The notes under the pieces are model-generated. The model made no database searches. It was not told the DNA's origin and was given only the letters and a program-made list of their open reading frames with translations. From Collinsella sp. TM10-22 (GTDB lineage Bacteria > Actinomycetota > Coriobacteriia > Coriobacteriales > Coriobacteriaceae): DNA of 64,000 nucleotides. Each line of letters begins with the position of its first letter. Position 1 is the stretch's first letter. The DNA lies in the NCBI RefSeq assembly GCF_003466125.1, contig NZ_QSOC01000004.1, positions 1-64,000 on the forward strand, read 5' to 3'. The position numbers and the translations under genes were made by a program. This document shows, piece after piece, positions 1 through 8,582 of the stretch.

Positions 1-107
1 CTAACAGAGCCTTTTTTAATCCCCGTCCCAGAAAACTCATTGGGTGGGCGGAAAAGTAGTCAAAAAAGCCCCGTCCCAAATTAGCTGCCCTGCAGTTGAC
101 GGCATCT

Positions 108-175
108 AAAAGAAACGGGCCCGCATCCCTTGGGGACACGGGCCCGTAAACAATACGTGGTAGGGGCGGTGGGAC
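108..175 (-). repeat. Second copy of tRNA-Leu 3' end plus terminator
   Basis: This 68-nt stretch matches 304-370. It contains the exact last 18 nt of tRNA-Leu including CCA (158-175, minus strand), followed by a second ACGGGCCCGT terminator hairpin (108-147) with the same TTTCTTTT tail. The rest of the tRNA is absent. Either an integrative-element attachment-site duplication or the remnant of a second tRNA gene could produce this. Confidence 0.7.
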
Positions 176-303
176 GTCTGCGTATTTGCTTCGCAAATAC
201 GCACCGGCTTCGGTCGCCTGCCGGCGCCCTCGCCGGCTTGCTGCAAACGCTCCGCGTTTGCTTAACGCTCGCCCCCTCGCGGGTTCGAGCCCCACCGGCG
301 TGC
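176..303. repeat. Hairpin-rich segment between the two tRNA 3' ends
   Basis: Three perfect hairpins lie in a row: GCGTATTTGC with its complement (180-202), GCCGGC arms (220-237), and GCAAACGC with its complement (243-261). Then comes GGGTTCGAGCCCCACC on the plus strand, which resembles a tRNA T arm in the orientation opposite to tRNA-Leu but lacks a CCA end. No ORF is credible here. Confidence 0.5.
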
Positions 304-343
304 AAAAGAAACGGGCCCGCATCTCTGGGAGATACGGGCCCGT
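304..343 (-). terminator. Rho-independent terminator of tRNA-Leu
   Basis: Read on the minus strand, ACGGGCCCGT and its complement CGGGCCCGT flank a short inner stem and are followed by TTTCTTTT. It lies directly downstream of the tRNA 3' end. Confidence 0.75.
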
Positions 344-352
344 AAAAGCCAA

Positions 353-437
353 TGGTAGGGGCGGTGGGACTCGAACCCACAATCCTTGCGGCGAGAGATT
401 TTAAGTCTCCTGCGTATGCCAATTCCGCCACGCCCCC
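353..437 (-). tRNA. tRNA-Leu (anticodon UAA)
   Basis: The minus strand folds as a long-variable-arm tRNA. The 5' acceptor strand GGGGGCG pairs with CGCCCCT, followed by discriminator A and an encoded CCA. The anticodon loop CTTAAAA gives anticodon UAA. The variable arm is CTCGCCGCAAGGATT-like and the T arm GTGGG-TTCGAGT-CCCAC is intact. A terminator hairpin follows at 343-304. The last 18 nt of this gene recur at 158-175. Confidence 0.95.
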
Positions 438-468
438 GTGAGACTAGAAGTCTAGCACAAGCCGCCCG

Positions 469-1092
469 TTACGCGTTGACAGCCATCGAGTGCTGGCCCG
501 ACTTTTCCAAGTACTCGGCAAACTTGGCCTCGTCGCCCTTGTTCTTGTACTGCAGGGCCAGCAGGTATTCCAGGCGGCAGCTCTTGACCTTGTCGTCACC
601 GGCCTCCTTGAGCATGCGCTCCAGTTCGGGAATGTCGTTGTGGCGCTTGAGAATCATCGTGTCGTACATCAGCTGACACTCGTGCGCGACTGCTTCGGCC
701 TGACCGCCCTCAAAGCCCTTGATCTCGTGCAGCAACTCCTTGGACTTTTTGCGGTCCTCCTGGCCAACGTAGTAGTTAAAGGCCTTAATTACCAGGTCGA
801 CGCGCTGCATCTTGGGCAGGTTGAGTCCCAGCAACAGGTCGAACATCTCGTTGGCGTGTTCGTGGTCCTCGCGCAACAGATAGGAGTTCAGGCGCAGGTA
901 GTCGCGGTTGTAGCGCGGGTACAGCATGCTGGTGAGCTTGCCGTCGAGCAAACGATCGAACTCGTCCCACTGCTTGGCGGCCATAAGCTGCTGCAGGCGT
1001 TTAAACGTGGTGCGTTTTTTAACGCTAAAGAACACCGACACGGCGATACAAATAATGACGACGGCGGTCCAGAGTGTGCGGGAATCGGGCAT
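469..1092 (-). CDS. Membrane-anchored TPR-like protein of unknown function
   Basis: A 207-aa product. The N terminus (about residues 8-25, TLWTAVVIICIAVSVFFSV) is a single hydrophobic anchor followed by a basic KKR stretch, so the rest should be cytoplasmic. The remainder is helical and Leu/Lys/Glu-rich, with spacing typical of degenerate tetratricopeptide helices (for example CRLEYLLALQYKNKGDEAKF near residues 172-191). No catalytic motif is visible and I do not recognise a named family. It is monocistronic, between tRNA-Leu and a divergent PTS gene. A perfect TATAAT lies about 56 nt upstream on the minus strand. A scaffold or complex-assembly role is only an inference from the fold type. 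Confidence 0.75.
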   Translation of the reverse strand: MPDSRTLWTAVVIICIAVSVFFSVKKRTTFKRLQQLMAAKQWDEFDRLLDGKLTSMLYPRYNRDYLRLNSYLLREDHEHANEMFDLLLGLNLPKMQRVDLVIKAFNYYVGQEDRKKSKELLHEIKGFEGGQAEAVAHECQLMYDTMILKRHNDIPELERMLKEAGDDKVKSCRLEYLLALQYKNKGDEAKFAEYLEKSGQHSMAVNA

Positions 1093-1147
1093 ATTGAGCT
1101 CCTCGGTCGCTCATAAAACAGGCGGTATGACAACACGTACTAGATGT

Positions 1148-1153
1148 ATTATA
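1148..1153 (-). promoter_or_regulatory. Possible -10 box for the TPR-like gene
   Basis: The minus strand reads TATAAT 56 nt before the ATG at 1092. No good -35 hexamer is found at 16-18 nt spacing, so the assignment rests on the -10 alone. Confidence 0.35.
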
Positions 1154-1255
1154 CGCAGTGCGCAGGCAAACTGGTACAAAAGTGCATCGAGGCCGAGCAC
1201 CATCGCTCGCTGCGGTACACTTACCTAAAGTAAACCATGAAGGGAGACATTACCT

Positions 1256-1543
1256 ATGAAGAAGATCGTTTTGGCTTGCGGTGCTGGCGCTGCTACTTCC
1301 ACGCTCGTTGCCCAGAAGGTCGCTACCATGCTCGACGCCAACGGTTATGCCGGCAAGTATGAGATCGTGCAGTGCGCCATCTCCGAGGCCAAGGACGCTT
1401 GCGACGAAGGCGCCGACCTGCTGATCGCCACCACCGTTGCCCCCGAGGGCCTCACCTGCCCGTACGTGAGCGGCGTGCCCTTCATGACCGGCATGAACCG
1501 CGTTGCTGCCGAGAAGGCCGTTCTCGACGTCATGGCTCAGTAG
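1256..1543 (+). CDS. PTS EIIB, galactitol (GatB) type, orphan
   Basis: A 95-aa protein that begins MKKIVLACGAGAATSTLV. Cys8 in the CGAGxATST loop is the expected phosphocysteine of galactitol/lactose-type EIIB domains; the length is normal for a free-standing EIIB. Family role: accept phosphate from an EIIA and pass it to sugar bound by an EIIC. Neither EIIA nor EIIC is present within 25 kb, so the partners must be elsewhere or the protein has a regulatory role. A GAAGGGAG ribosome site precedes the ATG. It is followed after 11 nt by a VOC-fold gene, and the pair probably forms a two-gene operon ending at the terminator at 1952-1988. Confidence 0.88.
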   Translation: MKKIVLACGAGAATSTLVAQKVATMLDANGYAGKYEIVQCAISEAKDACDEGADLLIATTVAPEGLTCPYVSGVPFMTGMNRVAAEKAVLDVMAQ

Positions 1544-1554
1544 GCGCTGCCTGT

Positions 1555-1929
1555 ATGAATGAGCAGAACGCCAATCCGGTCGAGCTCTTTGGCATGCGCG
1601 TCGCCCATGTGGGCATCAACGCCGCCGACCCGGCAGACGCCTTGGAGATCGCGGAGCTGTTCTCGACGATGATGGGCTTGCCCGTTATCGAGACCCCGGT
1701 TTCGTACTTTAACGATTCGCTGATCGAGGTCATGAAGCAGAACGGTCGTGGCACCAAGGGCCACATCGGCTTTGCCGTCAACGACATCGATGCGGCCGAG
1801 AAGTGGTTTGCCGAGCGCGGGCTCGAGGTTAACGAGGAGTCGCGCGCGCTGCTGCCCGACGGTTCTACCAAGCTCGTGTACTTTAAGCGCGAGTTCGCCG
1901 GCTTCGCCGTGCATCTGTGCCGCGAGTAG
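1555..1929 (+). CDS. VOC-fold (glyoxalase-like) protein
   Basis: A 124-aa protein starting MNEQNANPVELFGMRVAHVGINA. A longer reading frame opens upstream, but this ATG lies 11 nt after the EIIB stop and the protein homology begins here. The HVGINAADPADALEIAELFSTMMGLPV segment, a mid-protein GHIGFAVNDIDAAEKWF segment and the C-terminal FAGFAVHLC follow the two babab modules of the vicinal oxygen chelate fold. The pattern closely recalls the C-terminal VOC domain fused to KDPG/KHG aldolases in some bacteria, here without the aldolase. Pairing with a PTS EIIB suggests a role in sugar-acid or sugar-phosphate metabolism; the substrate is unknown. Confidence 0.8.
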   Translation: MNEQNANPVELFGMRVAHVGINAADPADALEIAELFSTMMGLPVIETPVSYFNDSLIEVMKQNGRGTKGHIGFAVNDIDAAEKWFAERGLEVNEESRALLPDGSTKLVYFKREFAGFAVHLCRE

Positions 1930-1951
1930 CGCACAAACTGCCATAACGAAC

Positions 1952-1988
1952 AAAAAGGGATAGGGCCGCATGGCCTTATCCCTTTTTT
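1952..1988. terminator. Bidirectional rho-independent terminator
   Basis: AAAAAGGGATA pairs with TATCCCTTTTTT around an inner GGCC-GCAT-GGCC hairpin. It sits between the convergent VOC gene and the sensor kinase gene, with A and T runs on both sides. Confidence 0.9.
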
Positions 1989-2003
1989 ACGCCGAGGGGC
2001 TTC

Positions 2004-3282
2004 CTACCGTGGCAGGCGAATCGTAAAGCGGCTGCCGACGCCTTCGACCGAGGTCACGCCAATAACGCCGCCATGGCTATCGACAATCCACTTGGCAATG
2101 GCAAGCCCCAGACCCGAGCCCTGTGCGCCGGCATCGCGTGCGTTGTCGGCACGGTAGAACCGTTCAAACGCGTGAGCTGCGGATTCCTGATTCATGCCGA
2201 TACCCTCGTCCTCAACACTTATGTCGATCGCGCCCGTGCCCGTATCCTGCGCTACGCCAAAGGTGATGGACGTGCCCGCGTCCGAATACTTGGCGGCGTT
2301 TTGCACGATCACGCGCAGGGCCTGCTTCACGAGCGCCACGTCGACAGAAGCATCGCAGCGCGGGTCGCTGGCGAGCGCAGTGTCGTACGCCAGCCGATAC
2401 GTGTGCTCGGCATCGATCATCTGCGATTCCTCGCACACCTCGCCGACCAGTGCGGCCATGTTGGTGTCCACGCGCCTCAGTACGGTGCGGCCGGCATCGC
2501 CGCGCGCCAAAAACAGCAGCTGCTCCACGAGCTCTTGCATGTGCTCGCTTTCGGCCTTGAGGGACGCGATGGATTCTGTCAGCACGTCCGGGTCGTCTTT
2601 GCCCCAGCGGTCGAGCATGTTCACGTAGCCCTGAATCACCGCGATGGGCGTGCGCAGCTCGTGGCTCGCATCGTTGACAAAGCGCATCTGCTGTAGCTTG
2701 GCCTCTTGCATCTGGCGCAGCAGGCGGTTGAGCGCGACCTCGATGCTCGCCAGGTCGGCGTCGCCGGTGGTGACGCTCGGCGAGTCGACACTCGCGCGTT
2801 CGATTGCCTGCTCCAGCGTTTCCATCTTGCCGCCGGAGAGCTGCATGCGGCCGAGCTCGTCCACGCGCAGGGCCAGGTCGTTGAGCGGTGCCATGGTGCG
2901 GCGCACGCGGCGAGCGCCGCTGAGCATGTTGAGCACGCTGATGACTTGCCCGCCCGCAACGACAAGATAGAGGGGCCACAGCGCGATGAGGTCCTGCGCG
3001 AGGGGGAAGGTCTTGGTGGTGCGCGCAAGCTCGACGGTATAGGTGAGCGTGGCCAGGTCCAAGCCGCGCGCGGGCGCGAACGACATGCCGTGAACGGTGG
3101 CGCCGGGGATCCAGCCTGCGGTAAACGCGCCGTCGGGCAGCGTCTGGTTGTAGCCATAGACCAGGATCGCCGCCGCAACAACCAGCAGCCACAGATCGAG
3201 CCAGACGTAGCTCATCAGGCGGCGCCACATGTAGCTCCAGTTGATGGCGCGGGCGATGGAGGTGACGCGCTTGGTCTCGGCG

Positions 3283-3299
<17 letters not shown>
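2004..3299 (-). CDS. Sensor histidine kinase (HAMP-type, two TM segments)
   Basis: A 431-aa membrane kinase. TM segments lie near residues 31-49 and 103-127 and flank a short extracytoplasmic loop. A HAMP-like linker follows, then the H-box NDASHELRTPIA with phospho-acceptor His213, the N-box QNAAKYS, and the G boxes DEGIGM and GSGLGLAIA of the HATPase domain. The reading frame stays open far upstream, but the ATG at 3299 overlaps the response regulator stop by 17 nt and is preceded by GGGGTGGG, the usual arrangement for a co-translated pair. It should autophosphorylate on His213 and pass phosphate to the regulator encoded just upstream. The signal is unknown. Confidence 0.92.
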
Positions 3300-4059
<760 letters not shown>

Positions 4060-4077
4060 GCGTGCCCCCGTCTGCGA

Positions 4078-4620
4078 TTACTTATCGTCGTTCAGATTTT
4101 GCTTGATATCGTCTGCGGCATCGGCGGCGTGATTCATCAGGTTGTTGATGCTGCCGGGCACGTCGCCGTCGCTATCGATGCGGTAACGCATGCCAAAGAA
4201 CAGACCGATCAGCATCAGCCATATCGTGGCGCCCCAGGCAAACAAGGCGACGATGGGAATCAGGATGGGGATGTTAAGGATGATCGCATCGCGGCGCGTG
4301 GCGATAAATTTGGTGTCCAGGCTCAGGCGGAAGAGCTTTTTGAGGTACTCCCACACGCTGTCCATCTTCTTGGAGAAGTCGGTCTTTTCGCTCGACTTCT
4401 CGTAGGCGGCCTGCGCGGCGACCATCTCGGCCGAGGGCTCATCTACCGGCTCGGACTCGGTGGCGGCGTGCGCCGACGTGGTCTGGGTCTTGCCTTGCGA
4501 CTCGAGCCAAATAATGGCGTCCAAAACGTTGCCGTCGGCGGCATCGAGTGCTGCCTTGGCATCGGTGTAACTCACGTTGCACTTGGTGCGGATGGTTTCA
4601 ACTTTTTCGAGGTCGTCCAT
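4078..4620 (-). CDS. UBA-like/DUF4342 membrane protein
   Basis: A 180-aa protein. Residues 1-45 (MDDLEKVETIRTKCNVSY...) form a small UBA/TS-N-like three-helix domain of the kind found in DUF4342 proteins. A charged linker follows, then a membrane segment near 120-140 (IPILIPIVALFAWGATIWLMLIGLFF is its core) and a short hydrophilic tail. The gene lies 18 nt upstream of the response regulator on the same strand and may be its operon leader. DUF4342 has no assigned biochemical function. Confidence 0.82.
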   Translation of the reverse strand: MDDLEKVETIRTKCNVSYTDAKAALDAADGNVLDAIIWLESQGKTQTTSAHAATESEPVDEPSAEMVAAQAAYEKSSEKTDFSKKMDSVWEYLKKLFRLSLDTKFIATRRDAIILNIPILIPIVALFAWGATIWLMLIGLFFGMRYRIDSDGDVPGSINNLMNHAADAADDIKQNLNDDK

Positions 4621-4993
4621 GACCTGTCCTTTCGTTCGATGGGCGCGCCGCCGGGCGATTTGCCCGGGCGCGAGCGTTGCGTTCGGCGGCCTGCGTCGCG
4701 CGGCGCCGCCCCGCCCTTGGTCGAACTCTATAGTGCAGGTTATAGATTAAGCGATTCTTGAGCCAAGATTAATGTTGGATGAGTTTTTGGGTGACGCGGA
4801 GGCGGCCTTTGAGGCAAGCGCAGGCCGAGCGGCTAGAGCCCAAGGGTAAATTTGTGTCCGCACGGCGAGATATACTTATTGTCAACGTTGAGGGCGCGTC
4901 AGGGCAAAGCTGCCTGGCGCCCGCGAAATCAGAGGGGCCGCCGTGCCGCATGGCGCAAACGAGTGGGGTCCCGACGCAAACAGGGGGTCATAC
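4621..4993. other. Intergenic region between divergent genes
   Basis: This 373-bp region has no credible gene. It holds a GC-rich imperfect hairpin (GCCGCCGGGC with GCCCGGGCGC near 4647-4672) in the leader of the minus-strand operon. A TATACT box near 4870 is a possible -10 for the phosphoesterase, but no clear -35 accompanies it. Confidence 0.5.
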
Positions 4994-5755
4994 GTGCATA
5001 TCTACGCTATGAGCGACATTCACGGGTGCTTGGACGCCTTTAAGGCATCGCTTTCCACCGTCGACCTCGATGCCGAGGATTCCAAGCTGGTTTTGCTTGG
5101 CGACTACTGCGACCGAGGCCCCGATTCACTCGGGGTCTTCGAGCTCGTCATGGACCTGCAAAAGCGCTACGGCGATCGCGTCGTGGCGCTGCGCGGCAAC
5201 CACGAGGAGATGTTCCTCGAGTACATTGACGAGGTGAATGACCCCAATTTCACGCAGGCATGGATACTTGCCGACGGCAATCTGGCAACGGCCAAGAGCT
5301 TCTTAGACGCCGAGGCATTCAAGCACGTTAAGCACCTTTTGAGGCTCAGGGAGTTCGAGGAGGCCTACGCCTTTACGGTTGAGCGCATAAAGGCCGAGCA
5401 CGCGGACATCATCGCGTGGGTTCGCAAGCTCCCTTACTTTTACGAGAGCCCCTTCGGCCAGGTCTTTGTGCACGCCGGCGTTGACGAGGAAGCCGGGGAG
5501 GATTGGAAGCTTGGCACGGCTGTCGAGTCGTTAACCATGATGCTGCCCGATTACGTGGGGCGCGAGTTCTATCTGGATGTTATCGCCGGGCATATCAACA
5601 CCGAGGTTGTTTCGGGCATTGCGGGCTATCGCGGCATCTGGCATGACGGGGCTAGCCACTACTACATCGACGGGAACGTCATGAAGAACGGCGAGGTCGC
5701 CGTGTTGAGCTACGACTCGGAGACGGGGAAGTACAGCGGCCAAGGGCTGGAGTAG
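4994..5755 (+). CDS. Calcineurin-like metallophosphoesterase (PP2A/Ser-Thr phosphatase-like)
   Basis: A 253-aa protein with the full dinuclear metal signature: MSDIHGCLDAF, GDYCDRGPDS and RGNHEE, then VHAGVD and a late IAGHIN histidine. This matches the PPP/ApaH-like branch, which dephosphorylates phosphoproteins or diadenosine polyphosphates. I chose the GTG at 4994 because GGGGGT lies just upstream and the first beta strand (VHIYAMSDIHG) is then complete. An ATG at 4943 in the same frame would add an unconserved extension. Its C-terminal YIDGNVMKNGEVAVLSYD is usual for the family. A second, distantly related phosphoesterase lies at 7256. Confidence 0.88.
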   Translation: MHIYAMSDIHGCLDAFKASLSTVDLDAEDSKLVLLGDYCDRGPDSLGVFELVMDLQKRYGDRVVALRGNHEEMFLEYIDEVNDPNFTQAWILADGNLATAKSFLDAEAFKHVKHLLRLREFEEAYAFTVERIKAEHADIIAWVRKLPYFYESPFGQVFVHAGVDEEAGEDWKLGTAVESLTMMLPDYVGREFYLDVIAGHINTEVVSGIAGYRGIWHDGASHYYIDGNVMKNGEVAVLSYDSETGKYSGQGLE

Positions 5756-5776
5756 GTTGGTGGGCGATTAGTTCTC

Positions 5777-6457
5777 CTACGGCCTGCACAACGCTACCCT
5801 AAGCCATTCGTTCATCGCCGAAGAGGGCTGCCGTTGCCAATTTTTACCCTTTGATCTAAGTTGAAGTTCAATGGTGCCGGAGGCATAACGGCTGAATCGC
5901 AGTTCCAGGGCGTTCAAGTCACCTTTGTCCCAGTCTTTAATGTGCTGGTATAGGCAATGGCATTCGTGCCGCTCGTTGCTTAGGGCATGGGCGACGTCAC
6001 GGAACGCAAGCAGGGAGATGAGCACATGCCACTGCTGATCTAAAACAGTCGTATTGTCCTTGAAAGGATTAAAGGCATCGATTTCTGCAACCGAATCTTT
6101 GTCGAAGTAAAAGCGGTAATGCCCTTGGCTGTCGGTGCGGTGTTTAAGCGCAAGGTAGAAAACAGCATCTTCCGGTGATGCTTTTATACCATTGTTTTTA
6201 AGCCATTCATTCCACCTGCCTTCTTTCAGGGCAGATTTCATCTCCATAAGCCTGTCTTCATTAAGGCAATTTAGGCTGCGTACGGTTTGACCAAGCACAT
6301 TGGCCTGGTCATCTACTGTCCTATTGGAATCATTTTTGTAGGGATTGTTGCACCAACCAATAAAGTCTTTGACGCCTATCGGCTCAACAGAGGGCCTGTC
6401 GACACGGTTGAAAAAGTCCTGGATTTCGTTCAAATCGGCGAGCTTGGCTTCGTTCAT
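5777..6457 (-). CDS. Hypothetical protein, unlike its neighbours in base composition
   Basis: A 226-aa protein I do not recognise. It is soluble, with no signal peptide or TM segment, and rich in Trp, Asn and Asp (motifs FIGWCNNPYKNDSN, WHVLISLLAFRDVAHALS, HECHCLYQHIKDWD). The codons are clearly more A/T-rich than the flanking genes, which suggests transfer. It converges on the phosphoesterase at 4994-5755 with only 21 bp between stops. It sits in an accessory patch with an inverted-repeat element and a toxin-antitoxin pair. A defence or phage-derived role is possible but not shown. Confidence 0.65.
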   Translation of the reverse strand: MNEAKLADLNEIQDFFNRVDRPSVEPIGVKDFIGWCNNPYKNDSNRTVDDQANVLGQTVRSLNCLNEDRLMEMKSALKEGRWNEWLKNNGIKASPEDAVFYLALKHRTDSQGHYRFYFDKDSVAEIDAFNPFKDNTTVLDQQWHVLISLLAFRDVAHALSNERHECHCLYQHIKDWDKGDLNALELRFSRYASGTIELQLRSKGKNWQRQPSSAMNEWLRVALCRP

Positions 6458-6588
6458 AGCTGGATTCCTTTCTCATTAGGAAACATGTCTCATTATAGGC
6501 ATGCCTGCGGTCGCAGCGGCTAGGGGTGCCAGTGCTAGTGAGGGTTCCAGAGAAGGAAGCGCCGCACCCTCGGGGCAGCAAAGAATCA

Positions 6589-6768
6589 AGGTCTAATACT
6601 TTTCCGGAGAAGTGAACGAGCTAAATCGGACCGCCGAAGCATCGACACTTTGAGCGTGTCGTTTCCTGCGGTTTCGGTGCTGAAATCCTGCGATTTTGCG
6701 GCCGAAAAATGCGGATGTTTCAGGGGTCCAAAAACAGCCGTTCACTTCTCGGGAAAAGTATTAGACCT
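6589..6768. mobile_element. 180-bp MITE-like element with 30-bp terminal inverted repeats
   Basis: The left end (6589-6618) begins AGGTCTAATACTTTTCC and continues to GAACG. The right end (6739-6768) is its reverse complement with a single mismatch in 30. The 120-bp core has no ORF and contains a small CGACAC/GTGTCG hairpin. No transposase is nearby, so if mobile it must be moved in trans. The region 6458-6930 holds no other gene. Confidence 0.6.
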
Positions 6769-6930
6769 CGATAGCGGGGGATGGGGTGCCGGTGCAAAAC
6801 GGCGTCAAGGGTTGGTCGAGCAGGCGGTTTCTTCATTGATGTCCGCACGACATGTGACACTTACCCTGTCGCCCTGCTCTGCCGCGGCGGCATGTACCTG
6901 AACAACGACCCTCTAAGGAGCTCGATAGTA

Positions 6931-7170
6931 ATGAGTGACAACACCAAGCATCTCGCAAAGAAGTACGTCAAGGACGCGGGGCCGTGCCTCGTGCTGTGCC
7001 TTGCCGGCGCAGCGGTCGCGCTGCTGGCTGTTCTGGGGCCGTTCGACGTGCTCCGAAGTGCCGTCTCTCTACACATTTGCATGGCCCTTGCCGGCGCCAT
7101 GATGACCGGCAGCGCGCTCGATCTGGTTTTTTGGGTGCTTGACCCGTTTGGATGGAAGAACGAGGGGTAA
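6931..7170 (+). CDS. Small membrane protein, unknown function
   Basis: A 79-aa protein starting at the ATG preceded by AAGGAG (6915-6920). After a basic N terminus it has two hydrophobic segments (roughly residues 20-37 and 46-65) with a short loop, ending DPFGWKNEG. I do not recognise a family. It is 85 nt upstream of the second phosphoesterase and could be co-transcribed with it. Confidence 0.6.
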   Translation: MSDNTKHLAKKYVKDAGPCLVLCLAGAAVALLAVLGPFDVLRSAVSLHICMALAGAMMTGSALDLVFWVLDPFGWKNEG

Positions 7171-7255
7171 GCCCTAAGGGATGGAAGGGCTGGAACGGTT
7201 GGCTTAGTGATCGTGCAGAATGCGGGCTAGCGACTTACAGGGAAGTGGTGATCCG

Positions 7256-7980
7256 ATGACGGTCTATGTGACGGGCGATATTCACGGCGGCGTCGACATG
7301 CAAAAGCTGCGCGACTGGGATCTTGGGGATAGTTTGACGAGCGATGACTATCTCATCATCGCGGGCGACTTTGGCTTTCTGTGGGATTTCTCTGCCGAGG
7401 AATGCGCCGACATCGCTTGGCTGGAGTCGCGCCCCTATACCGTGCTGTTCATCGACGGCAACCACGAGCGTTTCGATCACTGGGCGGAGCGACCCATGGA
7501 GTTGTGGCACGGTGGGCTGACGCAGCGCCTGTCGGATACCTCTCCCGTACGGCGCCTGACGCGCGGCGAGGTTTTTGAACTCGATGGCTCAACGATCTTT
7601 ACCATGGGCGGTGCCACGAGTGTTGACAAGGAATACTGCATACCGTATTCCAGCTGGTGGCCGCAGGAGCTGCCGGACGAGCGCAACTTTGAGGAGGCAC
7701 GGACAAAGCTCGGCAGCGTGGGCTGGAAGGTCGACTACGTAATCACCCACACTGCTCCACGCGCATGCTTTCGTCCACGTTCTATCCGGCGTCCGGCTGG
7801 AATTACCCCGCCGTTGATCGGCTTACGGCATTTTTCGATGAGCTGGAAGATCGCTTGGACTACAAGCGCTGGTATTACGGGCATTTCCATCGGGATGCCA
7901 ACCCGGCCGAGCGCCATACCGTGCTCTACGACTGCATCGTTCGCCTGGGCGACGAACTCCAGCCCTGGGATGTTGCGTAG
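7256..7980 (+). pseudogene. Metallophosphoesterase with a frameshift
   Basis: The N-terminal two thirds is a clear calcineurin-like phosphoesterase: VTGDIHGG, IIAGDFGFLWD, IDGNHERFD and VDYVITHTAPR. After codon CGC near 7760 the frame turns into nonsense, while the frame starting ATG CTT TCG at 7765 continues the family with YYGHFHRDAN, CIVRLGDELQPW and a stop at 7980. One missing base around 7761-7765 explains this. If read without correction, the product would run to 8020 and lose the GHFH metal histidines. This is either a real inactivating mutation or a sequencing error. The start at 7256 is chosen because conserved sequence begins there. Confidence 0.8.
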
Positions 7981-8018
7981 GGGTGGGAATAGCGAGAACT
8001 TCATACGATACCTTGGGT

Positions 8019-8062
8019 AGTTACCCTACATTTCAGTAGTAATCTTTATTTGTAGGGTAACT
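8019..8062. repeat. 12-bp perfect inverted repeat, possible terminator or operator
   Basis: AGTTACCCTACA (8019-8030) and TGTAGGGTAACT (8051-8062) are exact complements around a 20-nt AT-rich loop. It lies between two convergent genes, so a terminator is the simplest reading, but there is no T-run. Confidence 0.5.
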
Positions 8063-8102
8063 TAGGGCATGCTGGGAGCTGGAGGAGATGTCGCCCGACG
8101 AT

Positions 8103-8582
8103 CTAAAGTTTCAGCGCCATTCGGTTGGTGCCCGGTAGGGTGGCGAAGCCAAAATGTTCATAGAATGCTGCCGCCTCATCATCTACTGGATCGACAACTA
8201 AAGCTCGCGCTCCTGCTAGGGCAGAAATTTTCAAGGCGTTCTCGATGGCATCTTTGAGCAGTGAAGCTCCAAGACCAAGCCCCTTGAACTTCTCATCGAC
8301 CCCCATCATTCCAAGCAGCACTGTGGGGACTTGGGAGGGGGAGTTTCGCACGAACCATCCTCCATCAACATTTTCGCGAGCCACGGAGTGCGTGCACAAC
8401 GTATAAAACCCAGCGACTGCGCCGTCGCAATACGATGCGTATATAACTGCTGATCCTCTTCTTCGCGCCGAGGCTGATCTGTTTTTAGCCCATCCGTCTA
8501 CAAGAGTATTTCCGCAGTGGAAAGCCTCGATGCCTTGGCCAACGGGGAGTTGAACGGGCTTGGTAAATGTGCTCATTCCCAA
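8103..8582 (-). CDS. GNAT-family toxin (TacT/AtaT-like acetyltransferase)
   Basis: A 159-aa GNAT protein. It carries the acetyl-CoA binding motif KGLGLGASLL after the LLGMMGVDEKF beta strand, and the AAAFYEHFGF motif whose Tyr is the usual general acid. Length and the directly upstream, overlapping DUF1778 gene are those of TacAT/AtaRT toxin-antitoxin modules, whose toxins acetylate the amino group of charged tRNA and stop translation. The start at 8582 overlaps the antitoxin stop by 10 nt; an ATG two codons in (8576) is an alternative. Which aminoacyl-tRNA is the target cannot be read from the sequence. Confidence 0.87.
   Translation of the reverse strand: MGMSTFTKPVQLPVGQGIEAFHCGNTLVDGWAKNRSASARRRGSAVIYASYCDGAVAGFYTLCTHSVARENVDGGWFVRNSPSQVPTVLLGMMGVDEKFKGLGLGASLLKDAIENALKISALAGARALVVDPVDDEAAAFYEHFGFATLPGTNRMALKL

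Noticed and set aside
272..303. A second tRNA on the plus strand
   Set aside because: Only a T-arm-like block with one mismatch is found; acceptor, D and anticodon arms and the CCA end are missing.
7220..8020. An intact 266-residue phosphoesterase
   Set aside because: The C-terminal third in that frame has no family similarity, while the correct continuation lies in another frame ending at 7980.
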